IMG/VR virus record: IMGVR_UViG_3300031669_000172
Span: 1 to 29,555 of that record
Length of the DNA stretch: 29,555 nucleotides
Strand: one strand, 5' to 3'
DNA from: a virus
The notes beneath the pieces are model-generated. The model was not told the origin of the DNA. It worked only from the letters and a program-made list of their open reading frames with translations, and searched no databases. Positions 1 to 5,806 of the stretch are shown piece after piece; positions within the stretch are counted from its first letter, which is position 1; each line of letters opens with the position of its first letter. A program made the translations under genes and the position numbers.

Positions 1-92
1 TTATCAACAAAATTATTACAAGAGCATTTGCCTATGTGATTTCCAGTTCCCTTGTTTCTTTCCCAAAACTTACATTTTTTACAAGTAATCAT
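1..92 (-). CDS. Small cysteine-rich protein, 3' end cut by window edge
   Basis: The first 30 codons are visible and the gene runs off the left edge. The ATG at 92 overlaps the stop of the upstream 122-residue gene (ATGA) and follows a strong SD (AAGGAGGG, 6 bases away). The protein begins MITCKKCKFWERNKG and has a CxxC pair at residues 4-7 and a CxC pair at 23-25, so it is probably a small zinc-binding protein. The function is unknown. It is the last gene seen in the leftmost unit. Confidence 0.7.
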   Translation of the reverse strand, partial: MITCKKCKFWERNKGTGNHIGKCSCNNFVD

Positions 93-457
93 TTATGACC
101 CTCCTTCCGTACCCACAGGCATAGTTTCGCTAGTGCTTCTTGTAAACTGCTATTCCTTTTTTGACTGTCTACAATATCAGCATATTCAACAATGTATAAG
201 TCTACTATTCTACTAATATCTAAAGATTTTGAAACAACATTTTTATGCTCTATTATTTCAGGCAACCACTCCAGCATTTCGTTTGTGGTGGTGGTGGGGA
301 TTATATTATATGGGACAGGTTTATTTTTAGCCTCTGTTGATAATCTTAATTCCCAACCGTCCATTAAGGTTTGTACCCACACAAAAGCCGTCTGCCCGAA
401 ATCAATCCCCGCATCCTGTAACTTCTTTGCCGTCTCCAAACCTACGCAGTCTTTCAT
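89..457 (-). CDS. Conserved-type phage hypothetical protein (122 aa)
   Basis: The ATG at 457 overlaps the stop of the peptide deformylase gene (ATGA) and is preceded by GGAGGAGG, a very strong SD. The 122-residue product is soluble, has no signal peptide or membrane segment, and has several Trp residues near the middle (WVQTLMDGWELRL). Its overall look, KLQDAGIDFGQTAFVWV at the start and a helical C-terminus, resembles small accessory proteins common in phages, but I cannot assign a function. It is tightly coupled to the deformylase upstream and the Cys-rich gene downstream. Confidence 0.8.
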   Translation of the reverse strand: MKDCVGLETAKKLQDAGIDFGQTAFVWVQTLMDGWELRLSTEAKNKPVPYNIIPTTTTNEMLEWLPEIIEHKNVVSKSLDISRIVDLYIVEYADIVDSQKRNSSLQEALAKLCLWVRKEGHK

Positions 458-882
458 TGTACCTCCTCCGTTAAGTGTGATTTGCCATTTAAATGGTCTA
501 CTTCGTGTTGGATAACCTGTGCCGTGTAGTTAAAATAAGTCTTTATTTTGTTTTTTCTTTGCAGGAAGTCATAATAGGAAACGACAACCGCAGGGTATCT
601 ATCCTCTAAAAAAGACTTGTTAGGAAACGACAAACAACCTTCGCTTTTAATTTTAGGTTTGCCTTTCAATGCCTCAATTCTAGGGTTAATCATAAAGATT
701 TTATCATCTAAAAATATCGCGCAAAATCTCTTATCTCCCCCAGTTTGATTGTATGCCAAACCTGCGCAGTTATCTAACGTTTTAGTGAAGTCAAAGAACG
801 CTTTCGCCTCTTTTAGCAAATCCTCTGTAATTTCAGTAGGCAATAATTTAGTTTCGGTTTGCTTGCCGATTAGGATTTTCAT
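454..882 (-). CDS. def: Phage peptide deformylase
   Basis: Peptide deformylase is a metal hydrolase that removes the formyl group from the N-terminal Met of new proteins. All three family motifs are present: motif 1 as GLAYNQ (residues 41-46), motif 2 as EGCLS (81-85, metal ligand Cys83), and motif 3 as HEVDH (126-130, ligands His126 and His130, catalytic Glu127). At 142 residues it is shorter than typical bacterial enzymes (about 170), like the compact deformylases known from marine phages, and it lacks a C-terminal extension. The start at 882 overlaps the YopX stop (ATGA) with a G-rich SD just upstream. The likely role is to keep deformylation going during infection, but that is inference. 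Confidence 0.93.
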   Translation of the reverse strand: MKILIGKQTETKLLPTEITEDLLKEAKAFFDFTKTLDNCAGLAYNQTGGDKRFCAIFLDDKIFMINPRIEALKGKPKIKSEGCLSFPNKSFLEDRYPAVVVSYYDFLQRKNKIKTYFNYTAQVIQHEVDHLNGKSHLTEEVQ

Positions 883-1226
883 TCTCCCCCCTTGAGCAAA
901 TGACTATGCTCAAACTTGTTGCCGATGATTTCCATATTTGCTAAATTATCAGCACAATATGAGTCACGATAAAATTTTGGCTCAATTCCAAATTTTACTA
1001 TTTCAAAATCAAAGCAAGAATTTTTATTATTCCAAACAGTTTCATATATTGTAGAAAATTCGTCTTTTAACAAATTCCCTTCATAATCCATAATTTTATT
1101 CTTGTCGGGAAGTCCTGTGCATTGATAAGGTTTGCCGATATATGAAATATCTTTAGGAATACTAAATAAATCATAGTATAGCCACTTCTCACCATTCCAA
1201 AATCTAAACTTCAACCTATTTTCCAT
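879..1226 (-). CDS. YopX-family protein
   Basis: This 115-residue protein has the recognisable YopX pattern (PF09643): an N-terminal KFRFWNGEKWLYYD segment, a middle YQCTGLPDKN...YEG segment, and the C-terminal signature MEIIGNKFEHSHLL. YopX proteins are frequent in phages and plasmids of Firmicutes and Bacteroidetes, and their function is not established. The start at 1226 has GGGAGG 4-5 bases upstream and overlaps the preceding 64-residue gene by 11 bases. The gene is translationally coupled to the deformylase. Confidence 0.85.
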   Translation of the reverse strand: MENRLKFRFWNGEKWLYYDLFSIPKDISYIGKPYQCTGLPDKNKIMDYEGNLLKDEFSTIYETVWNNKNSCFDFEIVKFGIEPKFYRDSYCADNLANMEIIGNKFEHSHLLKGGE

Positions 1227-1410
1227 ACTGCCTCCCGAAATGCTTTATGTTTAGCTTAAATAGAGGTATGACAACTTCGTTTAAATGTCTGCAAATGTCG
1301 TGGCATAACATTGCCGTATCTCTATCTGTTTTCATATTAGCAAGCATCAGCCTGCCGTATTCGTTACTCTGCCGTCTAATTTCGTTTGCTATTTCCATTT
1401 TTACGCTCAT
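1216..1410 (-). CDS. Small hypothetical protein (64 aa)
   Basis: The ATG at 1410 has a strong SD (AAAGGGGG, 8 bases upstream). The product is predicted to be mostly helical, with charged and hydrophobic residues alternating (IANEIRRQSNEYGRLM) and a CHDIC pair near the middle. I recognise no family. It is the first gene after the structured non-coding stretch at 1411-1693, so its leader may be shaped by that region. Confidence 0.75.
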   Translation of the reverse strand: MSVKMEIANEIRRQSNEYGRLMLANMKTDRDTAMLCHDICRHLNEVVIPLFKLNIKHFGRQYGK

Positions 1411-1537
1411 TTTTTTATCCCCCTTTGGTTTTCTACCACCCAGTGAGGGGCATACATTTTACTACTCAGGGAGTGTTCTGTTAGATTTTAGGCAGGGATA
1501 ACACCCTTAGTAATTCTGCTACCCCTGCGCTATTTAG

Positions 1538-1626
1538 TGGGAGTGGCAATTCGTCAATTGCTTACTGTTGTTGGAAATCGCATCCAACGCCTACCCTGAA
1601 CGGCTCTAAAACAGCTTACACTCCCA
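1538..1626. ncRNA. Candidate structured RNA, closed multi-branch fold
   Basis: An 8-bp perfect closing stem (TGGGAGTG 1538-1545 with CACTCCCA 1619-1626) encloses several perfect inner helices. GCAATT 1546-1551 pairs with AATTGC 1556-1561 around a 4-base loop, immediately stacked on the closing stem. CTGTT 1565-1569 pairs with AACAG 1610-1614. Inside that, GTTGGA 1570-1575 pairs with TCCAAC 1583-1588, and GCC 1589-1591 can pair with GGC 1602-1604. These nest without conflict, which is unusual for AT-rich spacer DNA. The strand is undecided because every stem is Watson-Crick, but the minus strand is favoured by gene direction. No known class was recognised. Confidence 0.4.
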
Positions 1627-1651
1627 TATTTTCAAAGAACTTTTAAATCTT

Positions 1652-1677
1652 CCCCCGCCCACCCTAATGAGCGGGGG
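1652..1677 (-). repeat. GC-rich hairpin
   Basis: CCCCCGC 1652-1658 and GCGGGGG 1671-1677 form a 7-bp perfect stem with a 12-base loop. No T-tract follows on either strand, so it is not a standard intrinsic terminator. On the minus strand it comes directly after the weak terminator-like hairpin of the 62-residue gene and before the structured domain. Confidence 0.5.
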
Positions 1678-1680
1678 TCT

Positions 1681-1704
1681 CAAAACCGCAGGTTTATTCT
1701 GCGG
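1681..1704 (-). terminator. Weak intrinsic terminator overlapping a stop codon
   Basis: On the minus strand CCGCAG (1704-1699) and CTGCGG (1691-1686) form a 6-bp stem with a 7-base loop, followed by TTTT and a G. The TAA stop of the 62-residue gene lies inside the loop. The short T-tract suggests partial termination or attenuation, with read-through into the 1411-1693 region and the genes beyond. Confidence 0.5.
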
Positions 1705-1882
1705 GGATAAATTCCTCTGATTTTCTTTTAAGAATTTTATTAGTAGATAAATTTATAAAATATCCAAATTTACCTGTTTTAGAATAATGACTAAAAATAC
1801 CTCTTTTGTATCGCCATTTATTTAGATGTTCAACAAAGCTAGATTTGACTACTATCCTGTCTCCTTTTTTAAATATTTTCAT
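1694..1882 (-). CDS. Small basic protein, SH3/KOW-like look (62 aa)
   Basis: The ATG at 1882 has one of the best SDs in the window (AGGAGG, 8 bases upstream). The product is very basic and starts with FKKGDRIVVK, a pattern typical of small SH3-like or KOW-type beta-barrels that bind nucleic acid or ribosomes. That reading is from look only. It is the first gene after the lysis-cassette terminator and has its own candidate promoter at 1941-1969, so it probably opens a separate transcription unit. A terminator-like hairpin overlaps its stop. Confidence 0.75.
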   Translation of the reverse strand: MKIFKKGDRIVVKSSFVEHLNKWRYKRGIFSHYSKTGKFGYFINLSTNKILKRKSEEFIPAE

Positions 1883-1916
1883 CTAACCTTCCTCCTGTCA
1901 GTTTTGAGTTTTTTTA

Positions 1917-1935
1917 TGAGGGTTATTAACCCTCA
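1917..1935 (-). promoter_or_regulatory. Palindrome downstream of promoter (candidate operator)
   Basis: TGAGGGTTA and TAACCCTCA form a 9-bp inverted repeat around a single base. It lies just downstream of the -10 element of the candidate promoter. On the minus strand it is followed by a run of A, not T, so it does not act as an intrinsic terminator in that direction. It could be an operator or a 5' leader hairpin. Confidence 0.45.
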
Positions 1936-1940
1936 CTAAT

Positions 1941-1969
1941 AGTGTATCACAATTGCGACACAATTGCAA
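1941..1969 (-). promoter_or_regulatory. Candidate promoter with 11-bp-period direct repeats
   Basis: On the minus strand, -35 TTGCAA (1969-1964), a 17-base spacer and -10 TACACT (1946-1941) match the sigma-70 consensus at 4 of 6 positions each. TGA directly before the -10 forms an extended -10. The spacer and -35 carry two copies of a 9-base repeat (plus strand CACAATTGC at 1948-1956 and 1959-1967), 11 bases apart or one helical turn, a common layout for regulator binding. It would drive the 62-residue gene and probably the leftmost operon. Confidence 0.45.
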
Positions 1970-2091
1970 GGGTTATTTTAAGCTATTTTTTAAGCCCATT
2001 TTGAGAGGGAAAACGTCTAAAAGATTGATTTAAATAAAGTTTGCATTTTGCAGATTTTGTGTAATTTTAGCAAAAAAATAATGCTTGCCCT

Positions 2092-2109
2092 TCCTTATAT
2101 ATATAAGGA
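2092..2109. repeat. 18-bp perfect palindrome
   Basis: TCCTTATAT and ATATAAGGA form a perfect 18-bp palindrome with no spacer, directly next to the T-tract of the lysis terminator. It may be a protein-binding site, or may extrude as a second hairpin that helps termination. Confidence 0.5.
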
Positions 2110-2110
2110 T

Positions 2111-2147
2111 AAAAAAAACCCCCCACCGTTATGCAGACGGTGAGGGG
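2111..2147 (-). terminator. Strong intrinsic terminator after the lysis cassette
   Basis: On the minus strand CCCCTCACCGT (2147-2137) pairs with ACGGTGGGGGG (2129-2119): CACCGT with ACGGTG, one T-G wobble, then CCCC with GGGG. The 7-base loop is followed by eight T (2118-2111). This is a textbook Rho-independent terminator, 28 bases past the stop of the holin-like gene, and it marks the end of the late transcription unit. Confidence 0.92.
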
Positions 2148-2175
2148 ATTACTGCCACGGAGGAGGTCTCAATGA

Positions 2176-2454
2176 CTATGTTTTGTTTTTTTCCAGTCCA
2201 GCCCTAATGCCGAAGACGGCTAACCCACTTACAACCAATGTACCGCCTTCACTTTGTATCACAGTACCAATCCAGTCGGCAAAAGCGCCGACAGTTTCAA
2301 GCCCAGTAAAACTATCCACGATTTTTGCCGTACCTTGCAAGACAAGGATTGCGCCTGCGAAATATGACTTTTTGCCTTTTAAAAAGTTTTTCATTTTTGC
2401 AAAAATAACCTTATACTTTTTTGGCGTTAGTAAATTTATTAGGAATTTTTTCAC
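2176..2454 (-). CDS. Small membrane protein, holin-like
   Basis: The chosen start is GTG at 2454, which overlaps the previous stop (GTGA) and has GGGGCGA about 12 bases upstream. An upstream TTG start is possible, and an internal ATG is at 2394 (MKNFLKGKK). The 92-residue product has a basic N-terminus followed by two hydrophobic segments (KSYFAGAILVLQG and LVVSGLAVFGIRAGL) separated by an amphipathic stretch. This shape is common for small phage membrane proteins encoded beside endolysins and annotated as holins. It is the last gene before the strong terminator. The holin role is inferred from shape and position. Confidence 0.7.
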   Translation of the reverse strand: MKKFLINLLTPKKYKVIFAKMKNFLKGKKSYFAGAILVLQGTAKIVDSFTGLETVGAFADWIGTVIQSEGGTLVVSGLAVFGIRAGLEKNKT

Positions 2455-2759
2455 TGTATTTTTTCGCCCCAATTTTTACCAAGAAATTTATTTAGCGTTG
2501 TGATAATTGCGTCAATCGCAAAGCCGATTATTTTTTCCTCAAGCCATTCGGGCATAATGGGGATATTAATCAGCTTATTGATTATTGAAACCGCTAACTG
2601 CTTTTTATCAGAGCCCTTAAATCCTTCCTTAAGCGCCTCAAACTCAACGCTTTTTATTGCAGCGGGTATGTACTTTATACCACCCTCTTTGATATCCCCT
2701 GCCAATTCTTTTGAGGATTTAATCAATTCATCTGCTTTTGCTTCATAGTCTATTGCCAT
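2451..2759 (-). CDS. Lysis-region hypothetical protein (102 aa)
   Basis: The ATG at 2759 is preferred because AAGGTGGG lies upstream; a GTG start at 2768 would add three residues. The product has a charged helical N-terminal half and a C-terminal half with amphipathic helices (IPIMPEWLEEKIIGFAIDAI). There is no clear signal peptide. Proteins with this shape occur next to endolysin and holin genes in other phages, but I cannot name the family. It overlaps the 48-residue gene upstream by 17 bases and the holin-like gene downstream by 4. Confidence 0.75.
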   Translation of the reverse strand: MAIDYEAKADELIKSSKELAGDIKEGGIKYIPAAIKSVEFEALKEGFKGSDKKQLAVSIINKLINIPIMPEWLEEKIIGFAIDAIITTLNKFLGKNWGEKIQ

Positions 2760-2889
2760 TTTTCCCACCTTCCTTTTTTTTATTTTTCCGCCTGCCGAAC
2801 AATCTAAAATTATGAAACTGCAAACGGATTTTAAAGCTTAATTTCTTTATACCAAATTTACTAGCAGTTTTTAAAATACTTTCAATCAT
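2743..2889 (-). CDS. Small basic protein (48 aa)
   Basis: This short gene fills the gap between the endolysin and the 102-residue protein. Its ATG at 2889 overlaps the endolysin stop (ATGA), and a modest GAG-type SD lies about 9 bases upstream. The product is strongly basic, with FGRRKNKKKEGGKNGN near the end and an amphipathic start (MIESILKTASKFGIKKL). It overlaps the start of the next gene by 17 bases. The coupling and exact filling of the gap support a real gene. The function is unknown. Confidence 0.55.
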   Translation of the reverse strand: MIESILKTASKFGIKKLSFKIRLQFHNFRLFGRRKNKKKEGGKNGNRL

Positions 2890-3374
2890 TTTCGTAACTC
2901 AAAATGTAACAAATCGTCAAAGCCGTTGTTCGCAAAATCATTATCGCTATCCCAGTCCCCACCCCAAATTACGCTATGCTCTATAAAGCCAATTAATTTT
3001 AAAAAGAATGCGCACGCTTTAATTATACCGGCAAAATAGTAGAATTTAGCCCGCGCCTTTATTAACTTTGAAAGTTCTGCGTAAGTAAGAATGTTAAAAT
3101 CTTTGGGGATAGTTCCCCATTCATAGGGAATAGGGTCAGGCGATGCGTCTACTGCCCACGATTTTAAACGTTTAGGAGGGTCTATGTTATGTTTACTGTC
3201 GGGATATCTAACCTTACTATTGCCATTTTCAAACGCTTTGTTTTGCTCAAACTCGCCACGCTTTCCCCATAATATCTTAATCGGGAAAATCTTAACTGCT
3301 AATTTAAAAACCATTTGCAAATCTTTATGGCAGGTTTCAAGTTTTTTTAAATCTCTATCGGTAAAATTTGGCAT
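2886..3374 (-). CDS. Endolysin, M15-type peptidase
   Basis: The product (162 aa) fits the M15 zinc peptidase fold of phage endolysins, which cut peptide cross-bridges in peptidoglycan. Residues 36-40 read WGKRG and 52-76 hold the first metal site with SKHN (His62) and AVDASPD (Asp76). The C-terminus has WGGDWDSD (137-144) and DLLHFEL (154-160) with the third ligand His157. There is no signal peptide, so release would depend on a holin. A GAGG SD lies about 10 bases before the ATG. It sits in the lysis cassette between a TM/coiled-coil gene and small holin-like genes. Confidence 0.88.
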   Translation of the reverse strand: MPNFTDRDLKKLETCHKDLQMVFKLAVKIFPIKILWGKRGEFEQNKAFENGNSKVRYPDSKHNIDPPKRLKSWAVDASPDPIPYEWGTIPKDFNILTYAELSKLIKARAKFYYFAGIIKACAFFLKLIGFIEHSVIWGGDWDSDNDFANNGFDDLLHFELRK

Positions 3375-3378
3375 AATT

Positions 3379-3660
3379 TTATCGCCTCAAAAGCAATTTA
3401 ATTTCAGATTGCCCTTGCATTAAATGTTGCTGATTTGTTTCCAATTTAGCAACGTTTAAATTTATAGTGTCTATTTGGTTTTTGTTTTCTCTAATTAAAA
3501 TAAAATTATTTTTAGTGTCCTCATATTTTAGGTTATTTTTGGCAACAAAAAAAGCGGTTCCATAAAGGCCTCCAATGATTATAGACAAAACACCTAAAAA
3601 TAAAACAATAGTTTTTAAAGATACGTTGTTTTTTTCTATGAAATTATTAACTGCGCACAT
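3379..3660 (-). CDS. Single-TM coiled-coil protein, possible lysis accessory
   Basis: This 93-residue product has a hydrophobic segment at about residues 17-40 (IVLFLGVLSIIIGGLYGTA) followed by a hydrophilic coiled-coil-like tail (NQIDTINLNVAKLETNQQ). The type-II membrane topology with a coiled-coil ectodomain resembles i-spanins or XhlA-like proteins. Placement directly before the endolysin supports a lysis role. GGGGG lies 4 bases before the ATG, and the start overlaps the previous gene by 14 bases. Confidence 0.75.
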   Translation of the reverse strand: MCAVNNFIEKNNVSLKTIVLFLGVLSIIIGGLYGTAFFVAKNNLKYEDTKNNFILIRENKNQIDTINLNVAKLETNQQHLMQGQSEIKLLLRR

Positions 3661-4093
3661 CTTTCCCCCTTATCCAGTCTAAAGTTTTTTTGAACATAAC
3701 AAATAGGAGAAAAACATAAGGCGTATATTCTGCTAAAATCATAGAAGTTAGTCTATCTTTTAACAAGCCGTGATATGAAAGTAATATATCTATATTGCAA
3801 AAAATAGCAGATATAATCCAAAAATAACAATATATTTTTAACGAACCCAAAGAGTATTTTGCAGTTTTTAAAAACCTATTATGTAATGGAATATATTTTT
3901 CTGATAATCCTTTGTGAAATTGCTCATAACGACCGTAGTATATTTTTTCTCTTAAATATAATCCTAAAACAATTAATGCAATTATGCTATTTCTATTAAA
4001 AAGTAAAACATACCAACAAAGATTTTCCCCTGCAAAAATAGAGTGTAGAGGTTTTAACATTATAGCCGTTATGAGCAAAATTACTGTCCACAT
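3647..4093 (-). CDS. Multi-pass membrane protein (148 aa)
   Basis: Four hydrophobic stretches are visible: an N-terminal one (WTVILLITAIML), one near 35-47 (NSIIALIVLGLYL), one near 87-105 and one near 121-134 (YTPYVFLLFVMF). The cytoplasmic linkers are basic. No family is recognised. An AAAGGA SD lies 6 bases before the ATG. It is the first gene of the lysis region, so it may be a holin or another membrane partner of lysis, but that is from position only. Confidence 0.7.
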   Translation of the reverse strand: MWTVILLITAIMLKPLHSIFAGENLCWYVLLFNRNSIIALIVLGLYLREKIYYGRYEQFHKGLSEKYIPLHNRFLKTAKYSLGSLKIYCYFWIISAIFCNIDILLSYHGLLKDRLTSMILAEYTPYVFLLFVMFKKTLDWIRGKDVRS

Positions 4094-4104
4094 ATTAATT
4101 CCTT

Positions 4105-4257
4105 TTAAGGATTTGTTGGGGGCAGAGTAGTGCCAGGCGGTTCTTGTATTTCCAACTTAGCCCCATTAGCATTTGCCACTTCAACAAGTTTTTGTATGCT
4201 TTCAATACACCACTTTACTTGTGCTTTCAGCCCTTTTATTTCTTCTTCGTTTGCCAT
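4105..4257 (-). CDS. Small hypothetical protein with Pro-rich tail (50 aa)
   Basis: The ATG at 4257 follows a strong SD (AAGGAG, 8 bases). The product has a helical charged front part (EEEIKGLKAQVKWCIESIQK) and a Pro/Thr-rich end (PPGTTLPPTNP). It lies between the small fibre-associated protein and the lysis genes. The function is unknown. Confidence 0.7.
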   Translation of the reverse strand: MANEEEIKGLKAQVKWCIESIQKLVEVANANGAKLEIQEPPGTTLPPTNP

Positions 4258-4319
4258 TGTTTTTTCTCCTTACCTTACTTTCAAAAAGCAACTCCACTTT
4301 TTCAAAGCAAGTTTAGTTT

Positions 4320-4529
4320 TTATTTTTCCCTGTCCGCTATAACTTGCGGGTGTACAAAATCAGAAGTTACGTCATCAAAGACAAATCCCTTACTATACGT
4401 TTTTCCTTCGGTGCGTTCTAAAATATCATCGTAGCCGTGTTCGGTTTTTATCGCCTCTGCAAATTCTAAACTTGATACGATTACGTTTTCTATTTTTCCG
4501 TCTATAATTAAACAAAAGTATTTTTTCAT
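4320..4529 (-). CDS. Small tail-fibre-associated protein (69 aa)
   Basis: The ATG at 4529 overlaps the stop of the Gly-rich fibre gene (TAATG) and has GGAG 6 bases upstream, so it is preferred over the ATG at 4541. The product begins KKYFCLIIDGKIENVIV, the typical start of small proteins found right after phage fibre genes (pattern 'kyaxixngxvxNvIv'), and continues with GFVFDDVTSDFVHP. These are often called fibre-assembly or tail-tip accessory proteins. Their molecular role is not well established. Confidence 0.75.
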   Translation of the reverse strand: MKKYFCLIIDGKIENVIVSSLEFAEAIKTEHGYDDILERTEGKTYSKGFVFDDVTSDFVHPQVIADREK

Positions 4530-4993
4530 TATTCGCTCCAAATTATTTCACAAGCACCGTCATTTCCTGCCTCTGCGGCAAGTGCAGTAGATACTCTGCC
4601 ACGTCCGCCCTTTCCGTAGTCTCCAAAACTTATATTGAAATTAGAGTAACTACTACTCGTAGATGTTATTCTGCCAGCCTGCCCGCCTAACGCTGTCAAT
4701 GATGCCCCACTACTAACAGAGCTATTCGAGCCGTTTGCTAAAACCGCACCGCCAGCCCCAATGGTAACTGTTAAATTCCCAGTAACCTGTATTATTTGCT
4801 CAATAAAATGTCCTGCCTCTCCGCCTTCGCCTTCATCTGTTATCCCGCTACCCGCACCGCCACCGCCACCGCCGCAAATTCTAATTTTAATATAATCGCC
4901 TTTTAAAGATGTCGGTTTAGTCCACGTTCCGCTAACTGTAAATAATTGCGATTTTACTAATCCGCTTATCATATCAAAAACTTCAATAGCCAT
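4529..4993 (-). CDS. Glycine-rich fibre tip / adhesin-like protein
   Basis: This 154-residue protein has a short N-terminal part, then TVSGTWTKPTSLKG and the run IRICGGGGGGAGSG (about 38-51). More Gly-rich blocks follow (GEGGEAGH, TIGAGGAVLANG, GDYGKGGRGR). This is the composition of phage receptor-binding tips and Gly-rich adhesins with polyglycine helices, such as T4-type gp38, and of many fibre ends that carry the pattern 'VTGxWTKP...vxvxGGGGGGG'. It probably contacts the host surface. An AGAGG SD lies 7 bases before the ATG. Confidence 0.8.
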   Translation of the reverse strand: MAIEVFDMISGLVKSQLFTVSGTWTKPTSLKGDYIKIRICGGGGGGAGSGITDEGEGGEAGHFIEQIIQVTGNLTVTIGAGGAVLANGSNSSVSSGASLTALGGQAGRITSTSSSYSNFNISFGDYGKGGRGRVSTALAAEAGNDGACEIIWSE

Positions 4994-5005
4994 TTTTTTA
5001 CCTCT

Positions 5006-5662
5006 TTAAACCAAAACTTTTAAATCTAATTGGATTTGTACAACGCCCTGCGTTGCTACGTCCAAATTAGCGCCCACACTTTTGGCCGTAACCTTTAAAG
5101 TCGTTGGGTTTGTCATATCAAATATACCGCCATAGCGATAATGCGCCCCGACATCTGTCGCTACTGCTTGAAAAATATCAAAATCTTTGCTTAATTTATT
5201 TAGGTTTCCTGTAATTCCAACGCCCACTAAATACGAAGTTATCCCCCCGCCTAAAAATTGAGTATCGTGTTTAACGAAAGTGTCGGTTACCCTTGTTTTC
5301 GCAGGCAGAGTAAACAAATCAATGGTATTTATAAGCCCCGCAGTAGCAAAATCCGCATATGTTTTAGTAATTTTAGTATAGATACCACCCGCCGCAGTTA
5401 ATCCAATTTCTCCTATGACAGTATTGGGGGTCCCGATGCGCACTATTTTTATTGTGCGATTTTCGGCTATGTACATATCGCCCGAAGGATTTGTAACTCT
5501 ACCAAAATCAGCCGAGCCGTCTGTAATTTGTTGCCCAGTCGCTTCGGCATATGCAATTAATGCGTTTTCAGTCCAGCCAATATCGTAGAATTTTTGCATT
5601 AAAGATGCGCTTTCTAAAATTTGTAAAAGTTGATAAATTTCGGTTATGCTTGATTTTGCCAT
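5006..5662 (-). CDS. Virion beta-sandwich protein, probable tail fibre component
   Basis: The N-terminal 40 residues are helical (ITEIYQLLQILESASLMQ). The remainder is beta-rich with GITSYLVGVGITGNLNKL, DIFQAVATDV and GANLDVATQGVVQIQLDL. This C-terminal jelly-roll-like pattern is common in phage structural proteins of unknown exact role, often near fibres. The start at 5662 overlaps the 47-residue gene (TAATG) and has only a weak SD, so coupling is likely. I infer a fibre or tail-tip part. Confidence 0.7.
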   Translation of the reverse strand: MAKSSITEIYQLLQILESASLMQKFYDIGWTENALIAYAEATGQQITDGSADFGRVTNPSGDMYIAENRTIKIVRIGTPNTVIGEIGLTAAGGIYTKITKTYADFATAGLINTIDLFTLPAKTRVTDTFVKHDTQFLGGGITSYLVGVGITGNLNKLSKDFDIFQAVATDVGAHYRYGGIFDMTNPTTLKVTAKSVGANLDVATQGVVQIQLDLKVLV

Positions 5663-5805
5663 TATTTTTCACCAATTTTTAATTGTTTTTCTATTCTTTT
5701 TTGTTCTTTTAAACAAAAATCTGTTATCGCCTTTTTATCCCCTGTAAGTTGCAAAATGTTTTCGTATGCTTTGAGTTGTCCATATTTTAAATTTTCATCT
5801 GCCAT
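5662..5805 (-). CDS. Small helical protein (47 aa)
   Basis: This fills the gap between the large tail-tip protein and the 218-residue gene. The ATG at 5805 lies two bases after the previous stop region with GGAG about 10 bases upstream, and the stop overlaps the next ATG (TAATG). The product is helical and charged (MADENLKYGQLKAYENILQL) and ends KEQKRIEKQLKIGEK. No family is recognised. Such small helical proteins may act as chaperones for the next structural product, but this is speculation. Confidence 0.7.
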   Translation of the reverse strand: MADENLKYGQLKAYENILQLTGDKKAITDFCLKEQKRIEKQLKIGEK

Positions 5806-5806
5806 C

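Larger units (their letters stand above)
1411..1693 (-). other. Non-coding stretch with dense inverted repeats
   Basis: No credible gene lies in these 283 bases. Reading on the plus strand, pairs of arms include GCAGGG 1492-1497 with CCCTGC 1523-1528, the multi-branched 1538-1626 domain, and CCCCCGC 1652-1658 with GCGGGGG 1671-1677. Several G-rich or C-rich blocks (CAGTGAGGGG, CAGGGAGTG, CAGGGATAACACCC) recur along it. It lies between the 62-residue gene and the 64-residue gene and is probably a transcribed leader or a separate RNA. I could not match it to a known RNA class. Confidence 0.5.
1883..2175 (-). other. Regulatory intergenic region
   Basis: These 293 bases have no convincing gene. 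In minus-strand order they hold the lysis-cassette terminator (2111-2147), an 18-bp palindrome (2092-2109), an AT-rich stretch, two GCTTAAAA copies near 1975-1995, a candidate promoter with direct repeats (1941-1969) and a second palindrome (1917-1935). The layout fits a stop of the late message followed by a separately controlled promoter. Confidence 0.6.

Noticed and set aside
1495-1516. AGGGATAACA resembling part of the I-SceI / 23S rRNA site
   Set aside because: Only ten bases match and the rest differs. No homing endonuclease or rRNA fragment is nearby.
1594-1616. Minus-strand string GTTTTAGAGC, like the start of some type II CRISPR repeats
   Set aside because: It occurs once, with no second copy, no spacers and no cas genes in the window. 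It sits inside the candidate structured RNA, so it is best treated as chance.
4262-4319. Imperfect inverted repeat CTTTGAAAAAG / CTTTTTGAAAG in the gap before the 50-residue gene
   Set aside because: The arms mismatch in the centre and are A/T-rich, so a stable or selected hairpin is not convincing.
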